From contig JAGYOV010000003.1 in assembly GCA_018399375.1 (NCBI GenBank), positions 1-19,212 on the forward strand: DNA of 19,212 nucleotides. Reading direction: 5' to 3'. The position numbers and the translations under genes were made by a program. Position 1 is the first letter of the stretch. Every line of letters begins with the position of its first letter. The notes under the pieces were generated by a model that worked only from the letters and a program-made list of their open reading frames with translations, did not search any database and was not told the origin of the DNA. Positions 7,324-14,010 of this stretch are shown here, in pieces. Origin of the DNA: Dehalococcoidia bacterium (GTDB lineage Bacteria; Chloroflexota; Dehalococcoidia; GIF9; AB-539-J10).

Positions 7324-9315
7324 ATGTCCCAGTTTACGGTAGTTTCTGATTTCCAGCTTACTGGAGATCAGCCTCAAGCGGTAGATAAGCTAACAGCAGG
7401 TCTGGCAAGTGGCTTCAGTGGACAGACACTGGTAGGCGTTACTGGTTGTGGTAAGACATTCACTATAGCTAATATCATTGCGAGAGCGCAGCGGCCGGCT
7501 CTGGTTATTTGCCATAACAAGACACTCGCTGCTCAGCTGGTTTCAGAGTTCAGAGAATTTTTCCCCGAGAATGCTGTGGGATATTTTGTCAGTTATTATG
7601 ATTATTACCAGCCAGAAGCTTATATCCCCAGTACTGATACTTACATTGAGAAGGAAACGGACATAAATGAAAAGATCGATGAGTTGCGGCATGGCGCAAC
7701 TCGATCTCTCTTTGAACGCAGGGATATAGTTATTGTTGCTTCAGTTTCCTGTATTTATAGCTTGGGGGCGCCTGAAGAATATCATGGTTTTGCGATGTCG
7801 GTGAGGGTCAATGATAAGCTGAAGAGAGATAATCTAATTCATCAGCTCGTGGATATGCAATATGAGAGAAATGATTTTGAGCTTAGCAGGGGCAGATTCC
7901 GCGTTCGAGGGGATACTCTTGAAATTCAGCCTGTATATGAAGAGTTTGCGCTGAGAATTGAATTCTGGGGAAATGAAATTAGCCGGGTTGAGGAGATCGA
8001 TCCCCTTACGGGAATGAATATAGCTCATCGTAGTCAGGTGGATATTTATCCTGCAAAACACTTTGTTACTTCTCAGGATAAACTGTTGCTGGCAATTGAA
8101 GATATCAAACAGGAGTTACAGGAAAGGGTGTCAGAACTAAAAGCGCGGGGCAAGTTATTAGAAGCGCAGCGGATTGAGGCAAGAACCAATTATGACATTG
8201 AGATGCTTCAGGAGGTAGGTTATTGTCCTGGAGTAGAAAATTACTCCCGTCACTTGCAGCGGCGTGCTCCTGGCAGTGTTCCCTGGACTCTGCTCGATTA
8301 CTTCCCATCAGATTACTTGCTTTTCATTGATGAGTCTCATATGACCTTGCCCCAAATAAGGGGCATGTATGGAGGTGACACTGCCCGCAAGCAAACCCTG
8401 ATTGATTATGGCTTCCGATTACCATCGGCACTGGATAATCGTCCACTGAGTTTTGAGGAATTCCGAGCGCGCGCGGGACAGACCATTTATGTATCGGCTA
8501 CCCCCAAGCAATATGAATATGAGCACAGCCAGCAGGTAGTTGAACAGCTAATCAGGCCCACGGGATTGTTAGAGCCTACAATAGATGTCAGACCGACTGA
8601 GGGGCAGATTGATGACCTCATCAATGAAATAAGGGTTTGCGTAAATAGAGGAGAGCGTTGTCTGGTGACTACCCTGACCAAGAGGATGGCTGAAGAGCTG
8701 AGCGATTACCTCCTGGAGATAGATATTAAAACACATTATCTTCATTCAGAGGTAGATACACTGGAAAGGATCGAGATACTTCGCGCTCTGCGGCTGGGAG
8801 TTTATGATGTTGTGGTGGGCATTAATCTTCTCCGTGAGGGGCTGGACTTGCCCGAGGTTAGTATGGTTGCCATACTGGATGCTGATAAAGAGGGGTATCT
8901 CAGAACAAGTGAATCTCTAATACAAACGATGGGGCGCGCTGCCAGGCATATAAATGCCCACGCCATAATGTATGCTGATTCCATTACAGGGTCTATGAGA
9001 GAGGCAATAGATGAAATATCTCGCAGGCGTAAGATTCAGGAAAGGTATAATAAAGAACATGGCATCACTCCACAGGGGATAAAGAAAACTATCAAGGATA
9101 TCACTGATAGTTTTCATACAGTGGCAGAACCACAAACTCCTTATGGAACTACCACTGTAGTTCCTAGTGAAGAGATCCCTCATCTTATAAAAGAGCTTGA
9201 ATTGAGCATGAAAAAAGCGGCTAAGCAGTTGGAATTTGAAAAAGCCGCAATGATACGCGATCGGATCATAGAGTTAAGAACGTCCAAAGATGACCAGGGA
9301 GATATTATGATTTAG
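7324..9315 (+). CDS. uvrB: UvrABC excinuclease subunit B
   Basis: Damage-verifying helicase-like subunit of nucleotide excision repair, loaded by UvrA and partner of UvrC. 663 residues from ATG 7324, normal length. Walker A is GVTGCGKT at 38-45, with Cys where Ser/Thr is usual. The damage-clamping beta hairpin follows, with YYDYYQPEAYIPSTDTYIEK and the DELRHGATRSL segment. The Walker B box is IDESH; later helicase motifs are YVSATP, GINLLREGLDLPEVSMV and QTMGRAARH. A C-terminal UVR domain (LEFEKAAMIRDRIIELR) binds UvrC. Starts TTG 7315, GTG 7321 and ATG 7324 are in frame. GAGGGG at 7307-7312 suits GTG or ATG, and MSQF places the Met as in relatives. Only 56 nt separate it from ruvA, so it may be part of the same transcript. 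Confidence 0.97.
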   Translation: MSQFTVVSDFQLTGDQPQAVDKLTAGLASGFSGQTLVGVTGCGKTFTIANIIARAQRPALVICHNKTLAAQLVSEFREFFPENAVGYFVSYYDYYQPEAYIPSTDTYIEKETDINEKIDELRHGATRSLFERRDIVIVASVSCIYSLGAPEEYHGFAMSVRVNDKLKRDNLIHQLVDMQYERNDFELSRGRFRVRGDTLEIQPVYEEFALRIEFWGNEISRVEEIDPLTGMNIAHRSQVDIYPAKHFVTSQDKLLLAIEDIKQELQERVSELKARGKLLEAQRIEARTNYDIEMLQEVGYCPGVENYSRHLQRRAPGSVPWTLLDYFPSDYLLFIDESHMTLPQIRGMYGGDTARKQTLIDYGFRLPSALDNRPLSFEEFRARAGQTIYVSATPKQYEYEHSQQVVEQLIRPTGLLEPTIDVRPTEGQIDDLINEIRVCVNRGERCLVTTLTKRMAEELSDYLLEIDIKTHYLHSEVDTLERIEILRALRLGVYDVVVGINLLREGLDLPEVSMVAILDADKEGYLRTSESLIQTMGRAARHINAHAIMYADSITGSMREAIDEISRRRKIQERYNKEHGITPQGIKKTIKDITDSFHTVAEPQTPYGTTTVVPSEEIPHLIKELELSMKKAAKQLEFEKAAMIRDRIIELRTSKDDQGDIMI

Positions 9316-9326
9316 CTTCAGGTCAG

Positions 9327-9355
9327 TTGACAGTAATATATGCTAAAATTATAAT
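9327..9355 (+). promoter_or_regulatory. Perfect-consensus sigma-70 promoter
   Basis: TTGACA (9327-9332), a 17-bp spacer and TATAAT (9350-9355) match the housekeeping consensus at all twelve bases with ideal spacing. It begins 11 nt after the uvrB stop. Expected transcription start is about 9362, one base from ATG 9363, so the mRNA should be leaderless. It probably also drives the tRNA-Lys gene downstream. Confidence 0.85.
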
Positions 9356-9362
9356 TGAGTTC

Positions 9363-9647
9363 ATGAGAGTGAAGCTAAACTCGGAACAGCTAGGTAAGTT
9401 ATCTCATTATGTCCCGTTTGAGGTTGTGCTGGATGGGCCCCGTGACGTTAAAGGATTCCTGGAAATACTGGGGCACAATATGCCATGGGATGAGATGGGA
9501 TTGGGTAAGTTTGGCGATGCTCTTAAGAAACCGAATAGGGTGACCTTTTCTGTTGAATCAGTTGATGGTGGTTTCGTTTGCGATATTCATCCGGCTTTTG
9601 CCTGTTATCTTTCCACCATTTTACCGACGCCAGAAGATAAAGATTGA
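9363..9647 (+). CDS. Unrecognised small cytoplasmic protein, probably leaderless
   Basis: 94 residues, beginning MRVKLNSEQLGKLSHYVPFE. I do not recognise the family. The composition is mixed, with no signal peptide, membrane helix or cysteine motif (the two cysteines are in VCDIHPAFACYL). A tract DGPRDVKGFLEILGHNMPWD and two short strands suggest a small alpha/beta fold. The frame stays open to TTG 9327, but the upstream twelve codons are the promoter itself, so ATG 9363 is the start. There is no SD before it, which agrees with leaderless translation. The stop TGA (9645-9647) overlaps the -35 box of the tRNA promoter. It is flanked by uvrB and tRNA-Lys; no function can be drawn from that. Confidence 0.65.
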   Translation: MRVKLNSEQLGKLSHYVPFEVVLDGPRDVKGFLEILGHNMPWDEMGLGKFGDALKKPNRVTFSVESVDGGFVCDIHPAFACYLSTILPTPEDKD

Positions 9648-9671
9648 TTTTTTCGATATCTTACGTATAAT
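9644..9671 (+). promoter_or_regulatory. Promoter-like sequence immediately before tRNA-Lys
   Basis: TTGATT (9644-9649), 16 bp, then a perfect TATAAT (9666-9671). By usual geometry the start would be near 9678, 3 nt inside the mature tRNA (9675), so either initiation occurs slightly early in the G-run 9673-9677 or the box is not used and the tRNA is read from 9327. Confidence 0.45.
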
Positions 9672-9674
9672 TGG

Positions 9675-9750
9675 GGGCCGTTAGCTCAGTTGGTAGAGCA
9701 CCTGACTTTTAATCAGGGTGTCGCAGGTTCGAGACCTGTACGGCCTACCA
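9675..9750 (+). tRNA. tRNA-Lys (anticodon TTT)
   Basis: A complete 76-nt cloverleaf: acceptor arm GGGCCGT with ACGGCCT (first pair G-U), D arm GCTC/GAGC with AGTTGGTA loop, anticodon arm CCTGA/TCAGG around CTTTTAA (anticodon TTT), 5-nt variable loop GTGTC, and T arm GCAGG/CCTGT around TTCGAGA. The discriminator is A and CCA is encoded (9748-9750). It reads AAA and AAG lysine codons. Confidence 0.97.
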
Positions 9751-9807
9751 CAACTTAGAGTGAGCTCTGCAAAGCCATCCCTGTTTCAAATTAGAGTAAC
9801 AATCCTC

Positions 9808-10044
9808 TTATGCAGTGAATTCAGAATCGGCTAGTCCCTTCAATGTCTGGAAGATCGGCACTTCCAGTTGAGATATGGTATCTTCTTCTTTCAGGATGAG
9901 GGAAAGCGCTTTACCCTCGTGATCTCATCAGAGCCCACTCTAGAGAATGGTTTTAACTAGAAATCTATTCTCCTGTTGGTTTTATTAGTCGATATCATTT
10001 CTTTTCGCGTAGCTAACGATGATATTTACATCAGGACTGGTCAT
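9808..10044 (-). pseudogene. Doubtful decayed reading frame downstream of tpiA
   Basis: Read on the - strand from ATG 10044, one frame gives a protein-like start (MTSPDVNIIVSYAKRNDID). It then has five in-frame stops and ends in an uninterrupted protein-like stretch (LILKEEDTISQLEVP, then TLKGLADSEFTA) before TAA at 9808-9810. It might be an old pseudogene behind the tpiA operon, or chance. I recognise no family. Confidence 0.15.
9847..9918. repeat. Cluster of three adjacent stem-loops
   Basis: First, CTGGAAG (9847-9853) with CTTCCAG (9861-9867), 7 perfect pairs and a 7-nt loop. Second, GAGATA (9870-9875) with TATCTT (9879-9884), loop TGG, one G-U pair. Third, GAGGGAAA (9898-9905) with TTT-A-CCCTC (9910-9918), loop GCGC and one bulged A. 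Three in 72 nt may mark a structured RNA or a relic; no T-run follows. Confidence 0.4.
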
Positions 10045-10165
10045 TGTTACCTGTTCTGTCCTATTGGTTAAAGATTATCTGTTGTTGCTACCGTGTTTAT
10101 CTCCTCTATTGTAGGCCGTTTTGCGTATTTGGAGAACGGGGGAATGATTTTTATTGCTTTCTTGG

Positions 10166-10927
10166 CTAAGCTTTATTCTTGATTTCAGCTGTCTGCTTTA
10201 CCATATCTACAAATTCATCTGCTTTGAGGCTAGCTCCGCCGACGAGTGCGCCGTCAATTTCATCCTGACGTACAAACTCGGTTATATTTTGCTTGTTGGT
10301 GCTTCCTCCGTATAGGATAGAGATTGTCTCGGCTTTTTCCCTGCTCCACATTTTCTCAATAGTTGCTCGTATCAATGATATGGTGTTGGTTGCTTCTGCT
10401 ACTGAGGCTGACTTGCCGGTACCGATAGCCCATATTGGCTCATAGGCAATCACCAGGGAATCCGTGGCGTTGATGCCTTCCAATCCTCGGCTTACTTGTC
10501 TGCTGACTACGTCACGGGTCTTTTCAGTCTCCTTTTCTTTCAGGGTCTCCCCGACGCATAGGATGGGCACCAGGTTGAACCTTATAGCTGTCTTAACCTT
10601 CTTGTTTATCATCTCATCAGTTTCAGCAAAATATTGTCTCCGTTCTGAATGGCCCAGTATTACGTACCGACACAACTCGTTCAGCATGATAGGAGAGATC
10701 TCTCCTGTCATGGCGCCCTTTTCCTCGAAGTACATATTCTGGGCTCCAAGTTCTATAGATGAATTCTCGATCAGGTTTTTCACCGGTACCAGGGACACAA
10801 AGGGTGGACATATTATCTTCTTCACTCCCTTGACTCTGTCCACCTGGAGCATTCTCTTGACCAGTTCAACTGCTTCGTTGACCGAAGTATTCATCTTCCA
10901 GTTGCCGGCAATTATGGGAGTACGCAT
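10166..10927 (-). CDS. tpiA: Triosephosphate isomerase
   Basis: Interconverts dihydroxyacetone phosphate and glyceraldehyde 3-phosphate. 253 residues. Catalytic residues are visible: K11 (AGNWKMN), H93 (VILGHSERR) and E163 (AYEPIWAIGTGKSA); the phosphate-binding ILYGGST and GALVGGASLK are present. The open frame runs 35 codons further upstream, but ATG 10927 is the start because AGGAGG (10940-10935) lies 7 nt before it and MRTPIIAGNWKMN matches the family. That SD overlaps the stop codon of apgM (10941-10939), so the two genes are translationally coupled. It is the last gene of the pgk-apgM-tpiA operon. Confidence 0.97.
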   Translation of the reverse strand: MRTPIIAGNWKMNTSVNEAVELVKRMLQVDRVKGVKKIICPPFVSLVPVKNLIENSSIELGAQNMYFEEKGAMTGEISPIMLNELCRYVILGHSERRQYFAETDEMINKKVKTAIRFNLVPILCVGETLKEKETEKTRDVVSRQVSRGLEGINATDSLVIAYEPIWAIGTGKSASVAEATNTISLIRATIEKMWSREKAETISILYGGSTNKQNITEFVRQDEIDGALVGGASLKADEFVDMVKQTAEIKNKA

Positions 10928-10938
10928 TGCAAAACCTC

Positions 10939-12144
10939 CTAAGCACCAAATTTGCTCAGCTTCAGCGCATTGGCCATGGCCAATGGCATTAACTCGGTTG
11001 CGGGGATATGCCCCATACCGCCTGAAAGGCACGCTGATTCCGAAAACGCGCTTACGGCATCAGGGCGACACCACTTTGAATAAAGCATCACCGGTACTGG
11101 GTGCCAGCTGTGGTTCTTCAATACCGCCGGTGTGGAGTGGTCTCCGGTGATCACCAATACGTCGGGATTGAGGTTGAGGATAATAGGAAGCTGGCTGTCC
11201 GTTTCCTCTATTATCTTGACCTTTCTATCAAAATCTCCGTCTTCGCCAGCTGAGTCGGTGCCCTTTATATGCACAAAGAAGAAGTCATAATGGCCGTAGT
11301 TTTCCTTCAGAGTCGTAAATTCATCCTCGATACGGGCCTTTGTGCCCAGAATGTGCATGCCGACCAGTTTAGCTAATCCCCGGTACATGGGGTAGCTGGC
11401 GATAGCAGCGGCTTTAACTTTATATATGTCCTCCAGAGAAGGAAAGTCAGGATACTTTGAGAAACCTCTTAACAATATCATATTGGCTGGATACTGTGCA
11501 GCGAGGATTTTCCTTGACCTTTCCATGAATTTATTGGCTATATGCGCCATTTTCTCCGCCTCTGGATGAATAGTGGTGACTTCCCGCGGTGGTATTCCTG
11601 TTCTCTGAGGATCTGAATCAGTGACTTTTTCACTTAGACCTTTGCCACGGAATATAGCTATAAAGCGATGTTCTCTAACTGGCCTGATAATGACCTCGAT
11701 GCCTTCTATATCCTGTCCATTCAGCAATCGACAGAGCTCCTCATTCTTTTCATTTGATATGCGTCCAGCCCGCCGGTCTGTTATATTGCCATCTTCATCG
11801 ATGGAGCAGAAGTTACCCCGAGCTGCGATATCGTCACCCTCGATGTTAAAGTCTATGCCAACTGTTTCTAACACTCCTCTGCCAACGGTAAATTTCACGG
11901 GATCATAACCAAATAAAGCGAGGTGCCCGGGGCCGCTACCTGGAGTTATGCCTGAGCTCACTGGCTGGCTGAGACCACAAATGCTCTTGCTGCTTAGCAT
12001 GTCCAGATTTGGCGTTCGTGCTGTTTCCAACTCCGTTTTACCGCTCTCTGGATGGGGTAATCCACCCAGACCATCAATGACCAGCAATACCATTTTAGTA
12101 GAAGAAGTAACCGCTATTTCTTTTATGAGTTCAAAATCCAGCAT
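10939..12144 (-). CDS. apgM: 2,3-bisphosphoglycerate-independent phosphoglycerate mutase, archaeal type
   Basis: Interconverts 3- and 2-phosphoglycerate through a phosphoserine intermediate, with two divalent metals. 401 residues, typical for the ApgM family and shorter than the roughly 510-residue GpmI type. The first metal aspartate is in VLLVIDGLGG (D24), and the nucleophile is S70 in GITPGSGPGHLALFGYDP. Later marks are IHPEAEKMAH, FFFVHIKGTDSAGEDGD and ITGDHSTPAVLKNHSWHPVP, ending with GGMGHIPATELMPLAMANAL. A purine-rich AGGAAAGGGG (12162-12153) precedes the ATG by 8 nt, and the pgk stop is only 19 nt upstream. Its place between pgk and tpiA supports a glycolytic role, unlike the paralogue at 1-694. 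Confidence 0.95.
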   Translation of the reverse strand: MLDFELIKEIAVTSSTKMVLLVIDGLGGLPHPESGKTELETARTPNLDMLSSKSICGLSQPVSSGITPGSGPGHLALFGYDPVKFTVGRGVLETVGIDFNIEGDDIAARGNFCSIDEDGNITDRRAGRISNEKNEELCRLLNGQDIEGIEVIIRPVREHRFIAIFRGKGLSEKVTDSDPQRTGIPPREVTTIHPEAEKMAHIANKFMERSRKILAAQYPANMILLRGFSKYPDFPSLEDIYKVKAAAIASYPMYRGLAKLVGMHILGTKARIEDEFTTLKENYGHYDFFFVHIKGTDSAGEDGDFDRKVKIIEETDSQLPIILNLNPDVLVITGDHSTPAVLKNHSWHPVPVMLYSKWCRPDAVSAFSESACLSGGMGHIPATELMPLAMANALKLSKFGA

Positions 12145-12163
12145 ATTTGTGGCCCCTTTCCTG

Positions 12164-13351
12164 TTAAAATTGGGCTTCTGGCAGTGCCTCTACTCCTGGG
12201 AGAGGAGTGCCTGATAAATACTTGAGCGCGGCGCCGCCGCCTGTAGAGACGAATCCCATTCTGTCCGTCAGTGACAAATCATCTACTATTTCGGCAGTAG
12301 AGCCACCTGCAATGATAGCGGTAGCATCGATATCGGCGAGGTAATTAGCCATGCCCTTGGTGCCGATGGCAAAAAGGGGTATCTCGTAAATACCCATGGG
12401 GCCATTCCAGAAAACGGTGCGGCTATCGGAAAGCTTCTTCTGGAAATCGTTCACAGTTTGAGGTCCAATATCCACGATCTTCATATTGGGAGGTACTCCG
12501 TCAGCTAGTACAGTCTCAGCGTTTGCATTGGTGTCAATTGTTTCAGTAACTACCAGGTCGATTGGGAGGACCAACTTTACTCTGCTTCCAGCGGCTTTCT
12601 TGATCAGCGCACTGGCAGTATTTATTTCATTAAGTTCTATCGCCGTTTGTCCTATTTCATAACCCTTGGCCTTTAGAAATAGAGCTGCCATAGCTCCGCC
12701 AATCAGGAGGACATCCATTTTATCCATGGTATTCTCAAGAATTTCTACCTTGTCGCTTACTTTAGCACCACCGAAAAGTCCCACAAAAGGGTGCTTGGGG
12801 TTCTCGAGAAGACCCCCAAGCATCTTGAGCTCCTTCTCCAGCAAGAGACCAGCTGCCGCAGGTAAATACTTGGGGATACTAACAATCGAGGCATGTGTCC
12901 GATGGCATGCTCCAAAGGCATCGTTAACATAGACTTCCGCCAGGCCGGCTAAAGCCCGAGCAAAAGAATCGTCATTTTCCTTTTCTCCGGAGTGGAAGCG
13001 CAAGTTCTCCAGCATAAGTATCTCGCAGCTTCTCAAATTTTGTGCCATCTCCTGTACCTGTGGGCCAATGCAATCTCCTGCCATCTTCACCGGGCGATTT
13101 AATAGCTCCGACAAGCGTTCAGCAGCTACTCGCAAGCTCAGATCCGGAAGCTGTTTACCATTGGGGCGTCCTAGGTGGGAGCAGACGATTATGCTTGCCT
13201 TTTGCTCCAGCAGGTGTCTGATGGTGGGAAGCGCAGCTCGAATGCGGCCATCACTGGTTATTTGGCCTTGTTTATCCAACGGTACATTGAAATCTACCCT
13301 TAACAGCACCTTTTTATTTGCGACATCGATATCCCTGATCATTTTCTTCAT
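12164..13351 (-). CDS. pgk: Phosphoglycerate kinase
   Basis: Transfers phosphate between 1,3-bisphosphoglycerate and ADP. 395 residues, normal bacterial length. The N-lobe shows KVLLRVDFNVPLD, CSHLGRPNG, ENLRFHSGEKEND and YVNDAFGACHRTHAS; the hinge and C-lobe show GLFGGAKVSDKVEIL, FWNGPMGIYEIPLFAIGT and FVSTGGGAALKYLSG. The nucleotide/Mg loop that is usually GGGDS/T reads AGGSTAE (348-354), putting Ser351 in place of the usual Asp. ATG 13351 is preceded by GGAGGG at 8 nt (on the + strand within 13358-13366); an in-frame ATG three codons later is less well placed. First gene of the pgk-apgM-tpiA operon. Confidence 0.97.
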   Translation of the reverse strand: MKKMIRDIDVANKKVLLRVDFNVPLDKQGQITSDGRIRAALPTIRHLLEQKASIIVCSHLGRPNGKQLPDLSLRVAAERLSELLNRPVKMAGDCIGPQVQEMAQNLRSCEILMLENLRFHSGEKENDDSFARALAGLAEVYVNDAFGACHRTHASIVSIPKYLPAAAGLLLEKELKMLGGLLENPKHPFVGLFGGAKVSDKVEILENTMDKMDVLLIGGAMAALFLKAKGYEIGQTAIELNEINTASALIKKAAGSRVKLVLPIDLVVTETIDTNANAETVLADGVPPNMKIVDIGPQTVNDFQKKLSDSRTVFWNGPMGIYEIPLFAIGTKGMANYLADIDATAIIAGGSTAEIVDDLSLTDRMGFVSTGGGAALKYLSGTPLPGVEALPEAQF

Positions 13352-13419
13352 GAATGTTCCCTCCAGTAGTGACGCATTACAATACCTTTTTTAACTTCGC
13401 GGCGTAGCATTTACGCTGC

Positions 13420-13448
13420 AGAATAATGAGCTGGTTTGTATTTGTGAA
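13420..13448 (-). promoter_or_regulatory. Candidate promoter of the pgk operon
   Basis: On the - strand TTCACA (13448-13443), 17 bp, TATTCT (13425-13420), giving a start near 13413 and a leader of about 60 nt. Within that leader GCGTA/TACGC (13412-13416 with 13402-13406) can form a 5-bp hairpin. The -10 matches 4 of 6 consensus bases, so the call is tentative. Confidence 0.35.
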
Positions 13449-13591
13449 GTATTGTCTCAATGCATTGATGCTCTCATAATTTTTGTTTTCTCTTATTATC
13501 CTGCGTTTTGAGAGGAGTAAGCTTCAGTTTCTATGGCTATTGATTCTACGAGAAAAGGCATAAACTGGAATTTCTGACAACAGCATAGAAC

Positions 13592-13616
13592 TGGATGTTT
13601 ACCACCGGTACATCCA
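13592..13616. repeat. Stem-loop between the small membrane-protein gene and pgk
   Basis: TGGATGT (13592-13598) pairs with ACATCCA (13610-13616), and inside it ACC (13601-13603) pairs with GGT (13607-13609), with a 2-nt bulge: ten pairs in all. It lies 30 nt beyond the stop of the - strand gene ending at 13646. No T-run follows, so it could be an mRNA 3' end or processing hairpin rather than a classic terminator. The remaining 294-nt gap shows nothing else I can support. Confidence 0.4.
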
Positions 13617-13645
13617 ACCTCGGCTGATGACATGGCGACAGTTTG

Positions 13646-13876
13646 CTAGAATGGCCAGATGCTTTCCATTATGGGCTCGAGCAAGGTTACGCCAAAGCTT
13701 ATGCCCACAGCAGCAACTATGATATAGACAACGATACCTATAAAGCTAGCAATGAGGCATCTTTTGCCTACATCATTCACTTCATCTGCTCTTCCAGAAA
13801 AAACCCAGAACGAAACGAACCCAAAAACGGGAATAAAGAAACTCAAGATATATGCCAACCACGCAGCAGCACCCAT
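13646..13876 (-). CDS. Small two-helix membrane protein, function unknown
   Basis: 76 residues, MGAAAWLAYILSFFIPVFGF first. Helix 1 spans about 5-26 and helix 2 about 39-66 (CLIASFIGIVVYIIVAAVGI), joined by a polar loop SGRADEVNDVGKR that ends with positive charge, so this loop is probably cytoplasmic. No cleavage site is seen. A very strong ribosome site AAGGAGG (13889-13883) lies 6 nt before ATG 13876 and a near-consensus promoter is further upstream, so it should be well expressed. The overlapping + strand frame 13643-13891 lacks these signals. I do not recognise the family. It is divergent from the activase gene and upstream of pgk in the same direction. Confidence 0.75.
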   Translation of the reverse strand: MGAAAWLAYILSFFIPVFGFVSFWVFSGRADEVNDVGKRCLIASFIGIVVYIIVAAVGISFGVTLLEPIMESIWPF

Positions 13877-13952
13877 AATACACCTCCTTAACCGCTTTAG
13901 TTTTTTGCCGGCTGCCTACAAGCAGCACCGTTGGCACAACTTAACTACAAAT

Positions 13953-13981
13953 AATATAGCCTACCCAGGAAGCGTTGTCAA
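13953..13981 (-). promoter_or_regulatory. Near-consensus promoter of the small membrane-protein gene
   Basis: On the - strand TTGACA (13981-13976), 17 bp, TATATT (13958-13953): 11 of 12 consensus bases. The expected start is near 13946, giving a 5' leader of about 70 nt ahead of ATG 13876. Confidence 0.75.
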
Positions 13982-13984
13982 TGC

Positions 13985-14010
13985 AGCACTTGACATAATG
14001 ATAAAGTGCT
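13985..14010. repeat. Operator-like inverted repeat over the + strand promoter
   Basis: AGCACTT (13985-13991) and AAGTGCT (14004-14010) are perfect 7-bp arms around 12 nt. The left arm overlaps the + strand -35 box and the right arm ends 2 nt before its -10. This is a typical place for a dimeric repressor site; it could also be a chance repeat. Confidence 0.4.

Larger units (their letters stand above)
9751..10165. other. 415-nt gene-free convergent gap with several small hairpins
   Basis: This lies between tRNA-Lys (+) and the end of tpiA (-). I see no supported gene and no hairpin followed by a T-run on either strand, so how the two converging transcripts end is unclear. It holds the hairpin cluster 9847-9918, an ATATCAT/ATGATAT inverted repeat (9992-9998 with 10019-10025) and AGGAC/GTCCT (10033-10037 with 10058-10062). 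Confidence 0.6.

Noticed and set aside
9327..9362. TTG start that would add 12 residues to the 94-residue protein
   Set aside because: These bases are the TTGACA/TATAAT promoter; the RNA would not contain them.
10019..10114. 31-codon hydrophobic + strand frame
   Set aside because: No ribosome site or promoter, and chance frames of this size are common.
10928..11032. 35-codon N-terminal extension of the tpiA frame
   Set aside because: It overlaps the conserved C-terminus of apgM, and AGGAGG points to ATG 10927.
10464..11150. 228-codon open frame on the + strand
   Set aside because: It lies antisense to tpiA and apgM, both certain by catalytic motifs; it shows no ribosome site and its translation resembles no protein.
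13496..13633. 45-codon - strand frame with several cysteines, 12 nt after the membrane-protein gene
   Set aside because: No SD, and it spans the stem-loop 13592-13616; cysteine clustering alone is not enough.
13643..13891. 82-codon + strand frame over the small membrane-protein gene
   Set aside because: The - strand frame has a perfect SD, a strong promoter and two clean membrane helices; this one has none of these.
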